Shown piece by piece: positions 51,701 to 64,000 of a DNA stretch of 64,000 nucleotides. A program made the position numbers and the translations under genes. The notes under the pieces are model-generated. The model was not told the DNA's origin, searched no databases, and saw only the letters and a program-made list of their open reading frames with translations. Within the stretch, counting starts at the first letter, position 1. Every line of letters begins with the position of its first letter. The stretch comes from Hippophae tibetana (lineage: Eukaryota; Streptophyta; Magnoliopsida; Rosales; Elaeagnaceae): assembly GCA_037013495.1 (NCBI GenBank), contig CM072801.1:105965816-106029815 (forward strand), given 5' to 3'.

Positions 51701-52015
51701 TTGCTAAGAACATGGTTAATATAATAAAATTTGAACAATTAATAACACGATTAGAAAACCACACAAAAATGTGAGACCAAACTATTAGACTTCAGAAAGT
51801 AGTGTAAGCGATGAAATTTGGGTTCTAAAAAGTGGACAACTGAACTATTTTTTACTTTATGTTTTTGCAAATTGAAATGAGTTTAGATTTGATATTTTAT
51901 AATAGTTGTTTTGGTGTATGACTTAAAAGTTATAACAGTTTAAAGTTGGAACCTCAATAAATAATTTGTTTTTTTTAAATTACGAACTCCAGAAATTTTG
52001 TTGTTTTATTTTCAG
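48783..52015. repeat. PQRST pentamer HOR, copy 2 (3,233 bases)
   Basis: P 48783 (657), Q 49440 (657), R 50097 (634), S 50731 (651), T 51382 (634). P has the head variant GATCTAAGATTGCTTG and GAAAGCCACG, both shared with 52016. Private changes include GACCTAACTATT near 49857 and GTAAATTTAATATATT near 50290. Confidence 0.94.
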
Positions 52016-54615
52016 GATCTAAGATTGCTTGAACGCCGAAAACAAAGAACAGGAAAATGATACAGTGCATTAAAAGAAAAGTAAGAAATCAAATGCAAAT
52101 AAGAAAATTATGACAACAAAATCAAAAGAAAACAAAAGATTCGTAGAAATATTTGTTTCTTTAATTGTGATTTGGACCGAAAGAATGCAAAAAAATAAAA
52201 TAAAATGGAAACGTTTAGTAAATGTAAAATTCAAAAAATAGATATATTAAGAGAGATATACTATTTTGGACAACCAAGGCTTCGATACCAAATGATACGG
52301 ATCTTTTATGCGGGCCATTTTGGAAACCATGAACTCAAAGGAATGAGAAAGATTGAATTGCTAAGAACATGGTTAATATAATCAAATTTGAACAATTAAG
52401 AACACGATTAGAAAGCCACGCAAAAATGTGAGACCAAACTATTACACTTCGAAAAGTAGTGTAAGGGATGGAATTTGGGTTCTAAAAAGTGTACAACTGA
52501 ACTATTTTTTACTTTATGTTTTTGCAAATTGAAATGAGTTTAGATTTCATATTTTATAATAGTCATTTTGATGTATGACTTAAAAGTTATAACAGTTTAT
52601 AGTTGGAACCTCAATATATAATTTCGTTTTTTTAAATTACGAACTCCAAAAATTTTGTTGTTTTTTATTCAGGATCAAAGATTGGTTGAACGCCGAAAAC
52701 AAAGAACAGGAAAATGATACAGTGAATTAAAAGAAAAGTAAGAAATGAAATGCATATAAGAAAATTATGACAACAAAATCAAAAGAAAACAAAAGACTTG
52801 TAGAAATATTTGTTTCTTTAATTGTGATTTGGACCGAAAGAATGCAAAAAAATAAAATAAAATGGAAACGTTTAGTAAATGTAAAATTCAAAAAATAGAT
52901 ATATTAAGAGAGATATACTATTTTGGACAACCAAGGCTTCGATACCAAATGATTTGGATCTTTTATGCGGGCCATTTTGGAAACCATGAAATCAAAGGAA
53001 TGAGAAAGATTGAATTGCTAAGAACATGGTTAATATAATCAAATTTGAACAATTAAGAACACGATTAGAAAACCACGCAAAAATGTGAGACCAAACTATT
53101 ACACTTCGAAAAGTAGTGTAAGCGATGGAATTTGGGTTCTAAAAAGTGGACAACTGAACTATTTTTTACTTTATGTTTTTGCAAATTGAAATGAGTTTAG
53201 ATTTGATATTTTATAATAGTCGTTTTGGTGTATGACTTAAAAGTTATAACAGTTTAAATTTGGAACCTCAATAAATAATTTGTTTTTTTTAAATTACGAA
53301 CTCCAGAAATTTTGTTGTTTTATTTTCAGGATCAAAGATTGGTTGAACGCCAAAAAAAAGAACAGAAAAATGATACAGTGAATTAAAAGAAAAGTACGAA
53401 ATGAAATGCAAATAAGAAAATAATGACAACAAAATCTAAAGAAAACAAAAGACTTGTAGAAATATTTGTTTCTCTAATTGTGATTTGGACCAAAAGAATG
53501 CAAAAAAAAATGGAAACCTAATGTAAATGTAATATATTAAGATAGATGTTCTATTTTGGGCAACCAAGGCTTCGATACCAAATGATACGGATCTTTTATG
53601 CGGACCATTTTGGAAACCATGAACTCAAAGGAATGAGAAAGATTGAAATTGTAAGAACATGGTTAATATAATCAAATTTGAACAATTAAGAACACGATTA
53701 GAAAACCACGCAAAAATGTGAGACCAAACTATTACACTTCGGAAAGTAGTGTAAGCGATGGTATTTGGGTTCTAAAAAGTGGACAACTGAACTATTTTTT
53801 ACTTTATGTTTTTACAAATTGAAATAAGTTTAGATTTGATATTTTATAATAGTCGTTTTGATGTATAACTTAAAAGTTATAACAGTTTAAAGTTGGAACC
53901 TCAATAAATAATTTCTTTTTTTTCAAATTACGAACTCTAGAAATTTTGTTGTTTTTTATTGAGGAGCAAAGATAGGTTGAACACCGAAAACAAAGAACAT
54001 GAAAATGATATAGTGAATTAAAAGAAAAGTACGAAATGAAATGAAAATAAGAAAATAATGACAACAAAATCTAAAGAAAACAAAGGACTTGTAGAAATAT
54101 TTGTTTCTTTAATTATGATTTGGACGAAAAGAATGAAAAAATCAATAAATGGAAAACTTTATCAAATCGAAAATTCAAAAAATAGATATATTAAGATAGA
54201 TATTCTATTTTGGGCAACCAAGGCTTCGATACCTAAATAACGGATCTTTTATGCGGACCATTTTGGAAACCATGAACTCAAAGGAATGAGAAAGAGTGAA
54301 TTGCTAAGAACATGGTTAATATAATCAAATTTGAACAATTAAGAACACGATTAGAAAACCACGCAAAAATGTGAGAACAAACTATTAGACGTCGGAAAGT
54401 AGTGTAAGCGATGGTATTTGGGTTCTAAAAAGTTTACAAATGAACTATTTTTTACTTTATGTTTTTGCGAATTGAAATGAGTTTAGATTTGATATTTTAT
54501 AATAGTCGTTTTGATGTATGACTTAAAAGTTATAACATTTTAAAGTTGGAACCTCAATGAATAATTACTTTTTTTTAAATTACGAACTCCAGAAATTTTG
54601 TTGTTTTTTATTCAG
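52016..54615. repeat. Incomplete pentamer copy 3, P-Q-R plus recombinant S
   Basis: P 52016 (657), Q 52673 (657), R 53330 (634) and S-like 53964 (652). It is nearly identical to copy 2 until about 54.3 kb. There the S tail is replaced by the form seen in 42333 (AACACGATTAG, GAGAACAAAC, ATTAGACGTCGG, AAGTTTACAAATG), ending in a normal S terminus (CAATGAATAATTAC). T is absent at this point. Confidence 0.91.
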
Positions 54616-55888
54616 GAGCAAAGATAAGTTTAACACCGAAAACAAAGAACATGGAAATGATACAGTGAATTAAAAGAAAAGTACGAAATGAAATGCAAAT
54701 AAGAAAATAATGACAACAAAATCTAAAGAAAACAAAGGACTTGTTGAAATATTTGTTTCTTTAATTTTGATTTGAACCAAAAGAATGCAAAAAACAATAA
54801 AATGGAAACCTTTAGTAAATCTAATATATTAAGATAGATATTCTATTTTGGGCAGCTAAGGCTTCGATACCAAATGATACGGATCTTTTATGCGGACCAT
54901 TTTGGAAACCATGCACTAAAAGGAATGAGAAAGATTGAATTGCTAAGTACATGGTTAATATAATCAAATTTGAACAATTAAGAACACGATTAGAAAACCA
55001 CGCAAAAATGTGAGACGAAACTATTAGAGTCGGAAAGTAGTGTAAGCGATGGAATTTGGGTTCTAAAAAGTGGACAACAGAACTATTTTTTACTTTATGT
55101 TTTTGCAAATTGAAATGAGTTTAGATTTGATATTTTATAATAGTCATTTTGATGTATGACTTAAAAGTTATAACAGTTTAAAGTTGGAACCTCAATACAT
55201 AATTTCTCTTTTTAAATTACGAACGCTAGAAATTTTGTTGTTTTTTTATTCAGGATCAAATATTGGTTGAACGCCGAAAACAAAGAACCGGAAAATGATA
55301 CAGTCAATTAAAAGAAAAGTACGAAATGAAATGCAAATAAGAAAATTATGACAACAAAATCAAAAGAAAACAAAAGACTTGTAGAAATATTTGTTTCTTT
55401 AATTGTGATTTGGACCAAAAGAATGCAAAAAAAAAATGGAAACCTTTAGTAAATCTAATATATTAAGATAGATATTATATTTTGGGCAACCAAGGCTTCG
55501 ATACCAAATGATACGGATCTTTTATGTCGACCATTTTGGAAACCATGAACTCAAAGGAATGAGAAAGATTGAATTGCTAAGAACATGGTTAATATAATAA
55601 AATTTGAACAATTAATAACACGATTAGAAAACCACACAAAAATGTGAGACCAAACTATTAGACTTCAGAAAGTAGTGTAAGCGATGAAATTTGGGTTCTA
55701 AAAAGTGGACAACTGAACTATTTTTTACTTTATGTTTTTGCAAATTGAAATGAGTTTAGATTTGATATTTTATAATAGTTGTTTTGGTGTATGACTTAAA
55801 AGTTATAACAGTTTAAAGTTGGAACCTCAATAAATAATTTGTTTTTTTTAAATTACGAACTCCAGAAATTTTGTTGTTTTATTTTCAG
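54616..55888. repeat. Linker pair, repeat of 39111-40383
   Basis: 54616 (638) and 55254 (635) are close copies of 39111 and 39749 about 15.5 kb upstream. They include GAGACGAAAC and AATTTCTCTTTTTAAATT in the first and GAACCGG in the second. As at the upstream site, they are followed by P then Q. Confidence 0.88.
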
Positions 55889-58493
55889 GATCAAAGATTG
55901 GTTGAACGCCGAAAACAAAGAAAAGGAAAATGATACAGTGCATTAAAAGAAAAGTAAGAAATCAAATGCAAATAAGAAAATTATGACAACAAAATCAAAA
56001 GAAAACAAAAGATTTGTAGAAATATTTGTTTCTTTAATTGTGATTTGGACCGAAAGAATGCAAAAAAATAAAATAAAATGGAAACGTTTAGTAAATGTAA
56101 AATTCAAAAAATAGATATATTAAGAGAGATATACTATTTTGGACAACCAAGGCTTCGATACCAAATGATACGGATCTTTTATGCGGGCCATTTTGGAAAC
56201 CATGAACTCAAAGGAATGAGAAAGATTGAATTGCTAAGAACATGGTTAATATAATCAAATTTGAACAATTAAGAACACGATTAGAAAACCACGCAAAAAT
56301 GTGAGACCAAACTATTACACTTCGAAAAGTAGTGTAAGGGATGGAATTTGGGTTCTAAAAAGTGTACAACTGGACTATTTTTTACTTTATGTTTTTGCAA
56401 ATTGAAATGAGTTTAGATTTCATATTTTATAATAGTCATTTTGATGTATGACTTAAAAGTTATAACAGTTTATAGTTGGAACCTCAATATATAATTTCGT
56501 TTTTTTAAATTACGAACTCCAAAAATTTTGTTGTTTTTTATTCAGGATCAAAGATTGGTTGAACGCCGAAAACAAAGAACAGGAAAATGATACAGTGAAT
56601 TAAAAGAAAAGTAAGAAATGAAATGCATATAAGAAAATTATGACAACAAAATCAAAAGAAAACAAAAGACTTGTAGAAATATTTGTTTCTTTAATTGTGA
56701 TTTGGACCGAAAGAATGCAAAAAAATAAAATAAAATGGAAACGTTTATTAAATGTAAAATTCAAAAAATAGATATATTAAGACAAATATACTATTTTGGA
56801 CAACCAAGGCTTCGATACCAAATGATTTGGATCTTTTATGCGGGCCATTTTGGAAACCATGAACTCAAAGGAATGAGAAAGATTGAATTGCTAAGAACAT
56901 GGTTAATATAATCAAATTTGAACAATTAAGAACACGATTAGAAAACCACGCAAAAACGTGAGACCAAACTATTACACTTCGAAAAGTAGTGTAAGCGATG
57001 GAATTTGGGTTCTAAAAAGTGGACAACTGAACTATTTTTTACTTTATGTTTTTACAAATTGAAATGAGTTTAGATTTCATATTTTATAATAGTCATTTTG
57101 ATGTATGACTTAAAAGTTATAACAGTTTAAAGTTGGAACCTCAATAAATAATTTCGTTTTTTTAAATTACGAACTCTAGAAATTTTGTTGTTTTTTATTC
57201 AGGATCAAAGATTGGTTGAACGCCGAAAACAAAGAACAGGAAAATGATATAGTGAATTAAAAGAAAAGTACGAAATGAAATGCATATAAGAAAATAATGA
57301 CAACAAAATCTAAAGAAAACAAAGGACTTGTAGAAATATTTGTTTCTTTAATTGTGATTTGGACGAAAAGAATGAAAAAATCAATAAATGGAAAACTTTA
57401 TCAAATCGAAAATTCAAAAAATAGATATATTAAGATAGATATTCTATTTTGGGCAACCAAGGCTTCGATACCTAAATAACGGATCTTTTATGCGGACCAT
57501 TTTGGAAACCATGAACTCAAAGGAATGAGAAAGATTGAATTGCTAAGAACATGGTTAATATAATCAAATTTGAACAATTAAGAACCTGATTACAAAACCA
57601 CGCAAAAATGTGAGACCAAACTATTACACTTCAGAAAGTAGTGTAAGCGATGGAATTTGGGTTCTAAAAAGTGGACAACTGAGCTATTTTTTACTTTATG
57701 TTTTTGCATATTGAAATGAGTTTAGATTTGATATTTTATAATAGTCATTTTGATGTATGACTTAAATGTTATAATAGTTTAAGGTTGGAACCTCAATGAA
57801 TAATTACTTTTTTTTAAATTACGAACTCCAGAAATTTTGTTGTTTTTTATTCAGGAGCAAAGATAGGTTGAACACCGAAAACAAAGAACATGGAAATGAT
57901 ACAGTGAATTAAAAGAAAAGTACGAAATGAAATGCAAATAAGAAAATAATGACAACAAAATCTAAAGAAAACAAAGGACTTGTTGAAATATTTGTTTCTT
58001 TAATTTTGATTTGAACCAAAAGAATGCAAAAAACAATAAAATGGAAACCTTTAGTAAATCTAATATATTAAGATAGATATTCTATTTTGGGCAACCAAGG
58101 CTTCGATACCAAATGATACGGATCTTTTATGTCGACCATTTTGGAAACCATGAACTCAAAGGAATGAGAAAGATTGAATTGCTAAGAACATGGTTAATAT
58201 AATCAAATTTGAACAATTAAGAACACGATTAGAAAACCACGCAAAAATGTGAGACCAAACTATTACACTTCGAAAAGTAGTGTAAGCGATGGAATTTGGG
58301 TTCTAAAAAGTGGACAACTGAACTATTTTTTACTTTATGTTTTTGCAAATTGAAATGAGTTTAGATTTGATATTTTATAATAGTTGTTTTGGTGTATGAC
58401 TTAAAAGTTATAACAGTTTAAATTTGGAACCTCAATAAATAATTTGTTTTTTTTAAATTACGAACTCCAGAAATTTTGTTGTTTTATTTTCAG
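55889..58493. repeat. Rearranged unit, P-Q-(R skipped)-S-linker hybrid
   Basis: P 55889 (657), Q 56546 (657), 57203 (652) and 57855 (639). 57203 has a Q-like head (GATCAAAGATTGG, ATGCATATAAG) joined to an S body, so the R monomer is missing. 57855 has a linker-type head (GTTGAAATA, TTTGATTTGAACC), a T-type TGTCGACCATTTTGG and a Q-type tail (CACTTCGAAAAGTAG, TTTTGGTGTATGAC). Q at 56546 also has a P-like tail segment (GATTTCATATTTTATA), and AAAAACGTGAG in place of AAAAATGTGAG near 56953. Confidence 0.86.
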
Positions 58494-61400
58494 GATCAAA
58501 GATTGCTTGAACGCCGAAAACAAAGAACAGGAAAATGATACAGTGCATTAAAAGAAAAGTAAGAAATCAAATGCAAATAAGAAAATTATGACAACAAAAT
58601 CAAAAGAAAACAAAAGATTCGTAGAAATATTTGTTTCTTTAATTGTGATTTGGACCGAAAGAATGCAAAAAAATAAAATAAAATGGAAACGTTTAGTAAA
58701 TGTAAAATTCAAAAAATAGATATATTAAGAGAGATATACTATTTTGGACAACCAAGGCTTCGATACCAAATGATACGGATCTTTTATGCGGGCCATTTTG
58801 GAAACCATGAACTCAAAGGAATGAGAAAGATTGAATTGCTAAGAACATGGTTAATATAATCAAATTTGAACAATTAAGAACACGATTAGAAAACCACGCA
58901 AAAATGTGAGACCAAACTATTACACTTCGAAAAGTAGTGTAAGGGATGGAATTTGGGTTCTAAAAAGTGTACAACTGGACTATTTTTTACTTTATGTTTT
59001 TGCAAATTGAAATGAGTTTAGATTTCATATTTTATAATAGTCATTTTGATGTATGACTTAAAAGTTATAACAGTTTATAGTTGGAACCTCAATATATAAT
59101 TTCGTTTTTTTAAATTACGAACTCCAAAAATTTTGTTGTTTTTTATTCAGGATCAAAGATTGGTTGAACGCCGAAAACAAAGAACAGGAAAATGATACAG
59201 TGAATTAAAAGAAAAGTAAGAAATGAAATGCATATAAGAAAATTATGACAACAAAATCAAAAGAAAACAAAAGACTTGTAGAAATATTTGTTTCTTTAAT
59301 TGTGATTTGGACCGAAAGAATGCAAAAAAATAAAATAAAATGGAAACGTTTAGTAAATGTAAAATTCAAAAAATAGATATATTAAGAGAGATATACTATT
59401 TTGGACAACCAAGGCTTCGATACCAAATGATTTGGATCTTTTATGCGGGCCATTTTGGAAACCATGAACTCAAAGGAATGAGAAAGATTGAATTGCTAAG
59501 AACATGGTTAATATAATCAAATTTGAACAATTAAGAACACGATTAGAAAACCACGCAAAAATGTGAGACCAAACTATTACACTTCGAAAAGTAGTGTAAG
59601 CGATGGAATTTGGGTTCTAAAAAGTGGACAACTGAACTATTTTTTACTTTATGTTTTTGCAAATTGAAATGAGTTTAGATTTGATATTTTATAATAGTCG
59701 TTTTGGTGTATGACTTAAAAGTTATAACAGTTTAAATTTGGAACCTCAATAAATAATTTGTTTTTTTTAAATTACGAACTCCAGAAATTTTGTTGTTTTA
59801 TTTTCAGGATCAAAGATTGGTTGAACGCCAAAAAAAAGAACAGAAAAATGATACAGTGAATTAAAAGAAAAGTACGAAATGAAATGCAAATAAGAAAATA
59901 ATGACAACAAAATCTAAAGAAAACAAAAGACTTGTAGAAATATTTGTTTCTCTAATTGTGATTTGGACCAAAAGAATGCAAAAAAAAAATGGAAACCTAA
60001 TGTAAATGTAATATATTAAGATAGATGTTCTATTTTGGGCAACCAAGGCTTCGATACCAAATGATACGGATCTTTTATGCGGACCATTTTGGAAACCATG
60101 CACTCAAAGGAATGAGAAAGATTGAAATTGTAAGAACATGGTTAATATAATCAAATTTGAACAATTAAGAACACGATTAGAAATCCACGCAAAAATGTGA
60201 GACCAAACTATTACACTTTTGAAAGTAGTGTAAGCGATGGTATTTGGGTTCTAAAAAGTGGACAACTGAACTATTTTTTACTTTATGTTTTTACAAATTG
60301 AAATAAGTTTAGATTTGATATTTTATAATAGTCGTTTTGATGTATAACTTAAAAGTTATAACAGTTTAAAGTTGGAACCTCAATAAATAATTTCTTTTTT
60401 TTCAAATTACGAACTCTAGAAATTTTGTTGTTTTTTATTGAGGAGCAAAGATAGGTTGAACACCGAAAACAAAGAACATGAAAATGATATAGTGAATTAA
60501 AAGAAAAGTACGAAATGAAATGAAAATAAGAAAATAATGACAACAAAATCTAAAGAAAACAAAGGACTTGTAGAAATATTTGTTTCTTTAATTATGATTT
60601 GGACGAAAAGAATGAAAAAATCAATAAATGGAAAACTTTATCAAATCGAAAATTCAAAAAATAGATATATTAAGATAGATATTCTATTTTGGGCAACCAA
60701 GGCTTCGATACCTAAATAACGGATCTTTTATGCGGACCATTTTGGAAACCATGAACTCAAAGGAATGAGAAAGATTGAATTGCTAAGAACATGGTTAATA
60801 TAATCAAATTTGAACAATTAAGAACCTGATTACAAAACCACGCAAAAATGTGAGACCAAACTATTACACTTCAGAAAGTAGTGTAAGCGATGGAATTTGG
60901 GTTCTAAAAGTGGACAACTGAGCTATTTTTTACTTTATGTTTTTGCATATTGAAATGAGTTTAGATTTGATATTTTATAATAGTCATTTTGATGTATGAC
61001 TTAAATGTTATAACAGTTTAAGGTTGGAACCTCAATGAATAATTACTTTTTTTTAAATTACGAACTCCAGAAATTTTGTTGTTTTTTATTCAGGAGCAAA
61101 GATAGGTTGAACACCGAAAACAAAGAACATGGAAATGATACAGTGAATTAAAAGAAAAGTACGAAATGAAATGCAAATAAGAAAATAATGACAACAAAAT
61201 CAAAAGAAAACAAAAGACTTGTAGAAATATTTGTGTCTTTAATTGTGATTTGGACCAAAAGAATGCAAAAAAAAAATGGAAACCTTTAGTAAATCTAATA
61301 TATTAAGATAGATATTATATTTTGGGCAACCAAGGCTTCGATACCAAATGATACGGATCTTTTATGTCGACCATTTTGGAAACCATGAACTCAAAGAAAT

Positions 61401-61728
61401 GAGAAAGATTGAATTGCTAAGAACATGGTTAATATAATAAAATTTGAACAATTAATAACACGATTAGAAAACCACACAAAAATGTGAGACCAAACTATTA
61501 GACTTCAGAAAGTAGTGTAAGCGATGAAATTTGGGTTCTAAAAAGTGGACAACTGAACTATTTTTTACTTTATGTTTTTGCAAATTGAAATGAGTTTAGA
61601 TTTGATATTTTATAATAGTTGTTTTGGTGTATGACTTAAAAGTTATAACAGTTTAAAGTTGGAACCTCAATAAATAATTTGTTTTTTTTAAATTACGAAC
61701 TCCAGAAATTTTGTTGTTTTATTTTCAG
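58494..61728. repeat. PQRST pentamer HOR, third complete copy (3,235 bases)
   Basis: P 58494 (657), Q 59151 (657), R 59808 (635), S 60443 (651), T 61094 (635). P keeps the ATTGCTTGAACG change but has GATCAAAG. T begins with a GAGC head and then follows AATCAAAAGAAAAC, like 39749, where the other pentamer T monomers have AATCTAAAG. Private change: ACTTTTGAAAG near 60217 in R. Confidence 0.92.
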
Positions 61729-64000
61729 GATCAAAGATTGGTTGAACGCCGACAACAAAGAACAGGAAAATGATACAGTGCATTAAAAGAAAAGTAAGAA
61801 ATCAAATGCAAATAAGAAAATTATGACAACAAAATCAAAAGAAAACAAAAGATTTGTAGAAATATTTGTTTCTTTAATTGTGATTTGGACCGAAAGAATG
61901 AAAAAAAATAAAATAAAATGGAAACGTTTAGTAAATGTAAAATTCAAAAAATAGATATATTAAGAGAGATATACTATTTTGGACAACCAAGGCTTCGATA
62001 CCAAATGATACGGATCTTTTATGCGGGCCATTTTGGAAACCATGAACTCAAAGGAATGAGAAAGATTGAATTGCTAAGAACATGGTTAATATAATCAAAT
62101 TTGAACAATTAAGAACACGATTAGAAAACCACGCAAAAATGTGAGACCAAACTATTACACTTCGAAAAGTAGTGTAAGGGATGGAATTTGGGTTCTAAAA
62201 AGTGTACAACTGAACTATTTTTTACTTTATGTTTTTGCAAATTGAAATTAGTTTAGATTTCATATTTTATAATAGTCATTTTGATGTATGACTTAAAAGT
62301 TATAACAGTTTATAGTTGGAACCTCAATATATAATTTCGTTTTTTTAAATTACGAACTCCAAAAATTTTGTTGTTTTTTATTCAGGATCAAAGATTGGTT
62401 GAACGCCGAAAACAAAGAACAGGAAAATGATACAGTGAATTAAAAGAAAAGTAAGAAATGAAATGCATATAAGAAAATTATGACAACAAAATCAAAAGAA
62501 AACAAAAGACTTGTAGAAATATTTGTTTCTTTAATTGTGATTTGGACCGAAAGAATGCAAAAAAATAAAATAAAATGGAAACGTTTAGTAAATGTAAAAT
62601 TCAAAAAATAGATATATTAAGAGAGATATACTATTTTGGACAACCAAGGCTTCGATACCAAATGATTTGGATCTTTTATGCGGGCCATTTTGGAAACCAT
62701 GAACTCAAAGGAATGAGAAAGATTGAATTGCTAAGAACATGGTTAATATAATCAAATTTGAACAATTAAGAACACGATTAGAAAACCACGCAAAAATGTG
62801 AGACCAAACTATTACACTTCGAAAAGTAGTGTAAGCGATGGAATTTGGGTTCTAAAAAGTGGACAACTGAACTATTTTTTACTTTATGTTTTTGCAAATT
62901 GAAATGAGTTTAGATTTGATATTTTATAATAGTCGTTTTGGTGTATGACTTAAAAGTTATAACAGTTTAAAGTTGGAACCTCAATAAATAATTTGTTTTT
63001 TTTAAATTACGAACTCCAGAAATTTTGTTGTTTTATTTTCAGGATCAAAGATTGGTTGAACGCCAAAAAAAAGAACAGAAAAATGATACAGTGAAATAAA
63101 AGAAAAGTACGAAATGAAATGCAAATAAGAAAATTATGACAACAAAATCTAAAGAAAACAAAAGACTTGTAGAAATATTTGTTTCTTTAATTGTGATTTG
63201 GACCGAAAGAATGCAAAAAAATAAAATAAAATGGAAACGTTTAGTAAATGTAAAATTCAAAAAATAGATATATTAAGTGAGATATACTATTTTGGACAAC
63301 CAAGGCTTCGATACCAAATGATTTGGATCTTTTATGCGGGCCATTTTGGAAACCATGAACTCAAAGGAATGAGAAAGATTGAATTGCTAAGAACATGGTT
63401 AATATAATCAAATTTGAACAATTAAGAACACGATTAGAAAACCACGCGAAAATGTGAGACCAAACTATTACACTTCGAAAAGTAGTGTAAGCGATGGAAT
63501 TTGGGTTCTAAAAAGTGGACAACTGAACTATTTTTTACTTTATGTTTTTGCAAATTGAAATGAGTTTAGATTTGATATTTTATAATAGTCGTTTTGGTGT
63601 ATGACTTAAAAGTTATAACAGTTTAAAGTTGGAACCTCAATAAATAATTTGTTTTTTTTAAATTACGAACTCCAGAAATTTTGTTGTTTTATTTTCAGGA
63701 TCAAAGATTGGTTGAACGCCAAAAAAAAGAACAGAAAAATGATACAGTGAATTAAGAGAAAAGTACGAAATGAAATGCAAATAAGAAAATAATGACAACA
63801 AAATCTAAAGAAAACAAAAGACTTGTAGAAATATTTGTTTCTCTAATTGTGATTTGGACCAAAAGAATGCAAAAAAAAAATGGAAACCTAATGTAAATGT
63901 AATATATTAAGATAGATGTTCTATTTTGGGCAACCAAGGCTTCGATACCAAATGATACGGATCTTTTATGCGGACCATTTTGGAAACCATGCACTCAAAG
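61729..64000. repeat. P-Q-Q' and partial R at the window end
   Basis: P 61729 (657), Q 62386 (657), 63043 (656) and partial R from 63699. 63043 has an R head (AACGCCAAAAAAAAG, GAACAGAAAAATG) joined to a Q body (ACCGAAAG, AAATAAAATAAAATGG, AAATGATTTGGATC). It is then followed by a fresh R head, so Q is locally doubled. The array runs off the window edge. Confidence 0.9.

Larger units (their letters stand above)
1..64000. repeat. Satellite DNA array, ~640-base monomer, 99 full copies plus one partial
   Basis: Every part of the window aligns to one monomer. In order it holds a GATCAAA or GAGCAAA head, an A-rich stretch with few T, the landmark ATGACAACAAAATC, the TTTGTTTCTTTAATTG box, CTTCGATACCAAATGATAC, GGACCATTTTGGAAACC, AAGTAGTGTAAGCGA, AAAGTGGACAACTGAAC, TTTTATAATAGTCG, and a T-rich tail ending TTTTGTTGTTTTTTATT. 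Lengths fall into classes of 633-635, 637-643 and 651-657 bases, with outliers of 667 and 668. All copies read the same way and no foreign DNA interrupts them. Neither edge of the array lies in the window. The role is not visible from sequence. Centromeric or other heterochromatic satellite is the inference. Confidence 0.98.

Noticed and set aside
1..64000. CRISPR array or prokaryotic repeat locus
   Set aside because: There are no short repeats with unique spacers, no cas genes and no genes at all. The repeat unit is ~640 bases with no spacer.

Overview
The whole 64,000-base window is one uninterrupted tandem satellite DNA array. I walked it end to end using the junction motif GATCAAA or GAGCAAA, which follows a T-rich tract, and placed 99 complete monomers of 633-668 bases plus a 302-base partial one. 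All are head to tail in the same orientation. I see no gene, RNA gene, transposon, CRISPR array or unique spacer. The short open frames on both strands (60-95 codons) recur only because the satellite recurs, and I do not treat them as genes.

The base composition is A+T-rich (three 60-base lines counted by hand gave 17, 21 and 12 G/C, so near 28% GC). Together with the ~640-base monomer, the multi-level higher-order repeats (HORs) and the complete absence of genes, this points to eukaryotic constitutive heterochromatin such as a centromere, pericentromere or subtelomere. I cannot name the species. A plant or invertebrate fits, but this is an impression and not evidence.

Layout. (1) 1-6408: irregular mix of left-type monomers, including a three-way mosaic monomer at 5117-5770. 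(2) 6409-12162: three consecutive near-identical copies of a 1,918-base trimer HOR ('L'). (3) 12163-16000: decayed trimers, then a long-class monomer at 16001 and a 1,278-base dimer duplication at about 16.4-18.9 kb. (4) 19214-24969: three copies of a second trimer HOR ('M', A-B-C, 1,918-1,920 bases). (5) 24970-30772: a 3,220-base five-monomer duplication built on M pieces, marked by a 14-base tandem duplication. (6) 30773-35265: a transition zone of mostly one-off monomers. (7) 35266-39110: two copies of a third trimer HOR (R-S-T, about 1,920 bases). (8) 39111-64000: expansion into a pentamer HOR, P-Q-R-S-T (3,233-3,235 bases), complete at 45549, 48783 and 58494 and interleaved with rearranged versions.

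The main structural result is that the right-hand pentamer equals the R-S-T trimer (635+651+634) plus a P-Q dimer (657+657). The array therefore appears to record a trimer-to-pentamer change of HOR. Most monomers also carry a perfect 7-base inverted repeat (TTACACT-N8/9-AGTGTAA), and one member of the M and pentamer HORs carries a broken arm. A second dyad (TATAACTT-AA-AAGTTATA) is perfect in only one member of each of those HORs. These are candidate structural or protein-binding elements and are untested.
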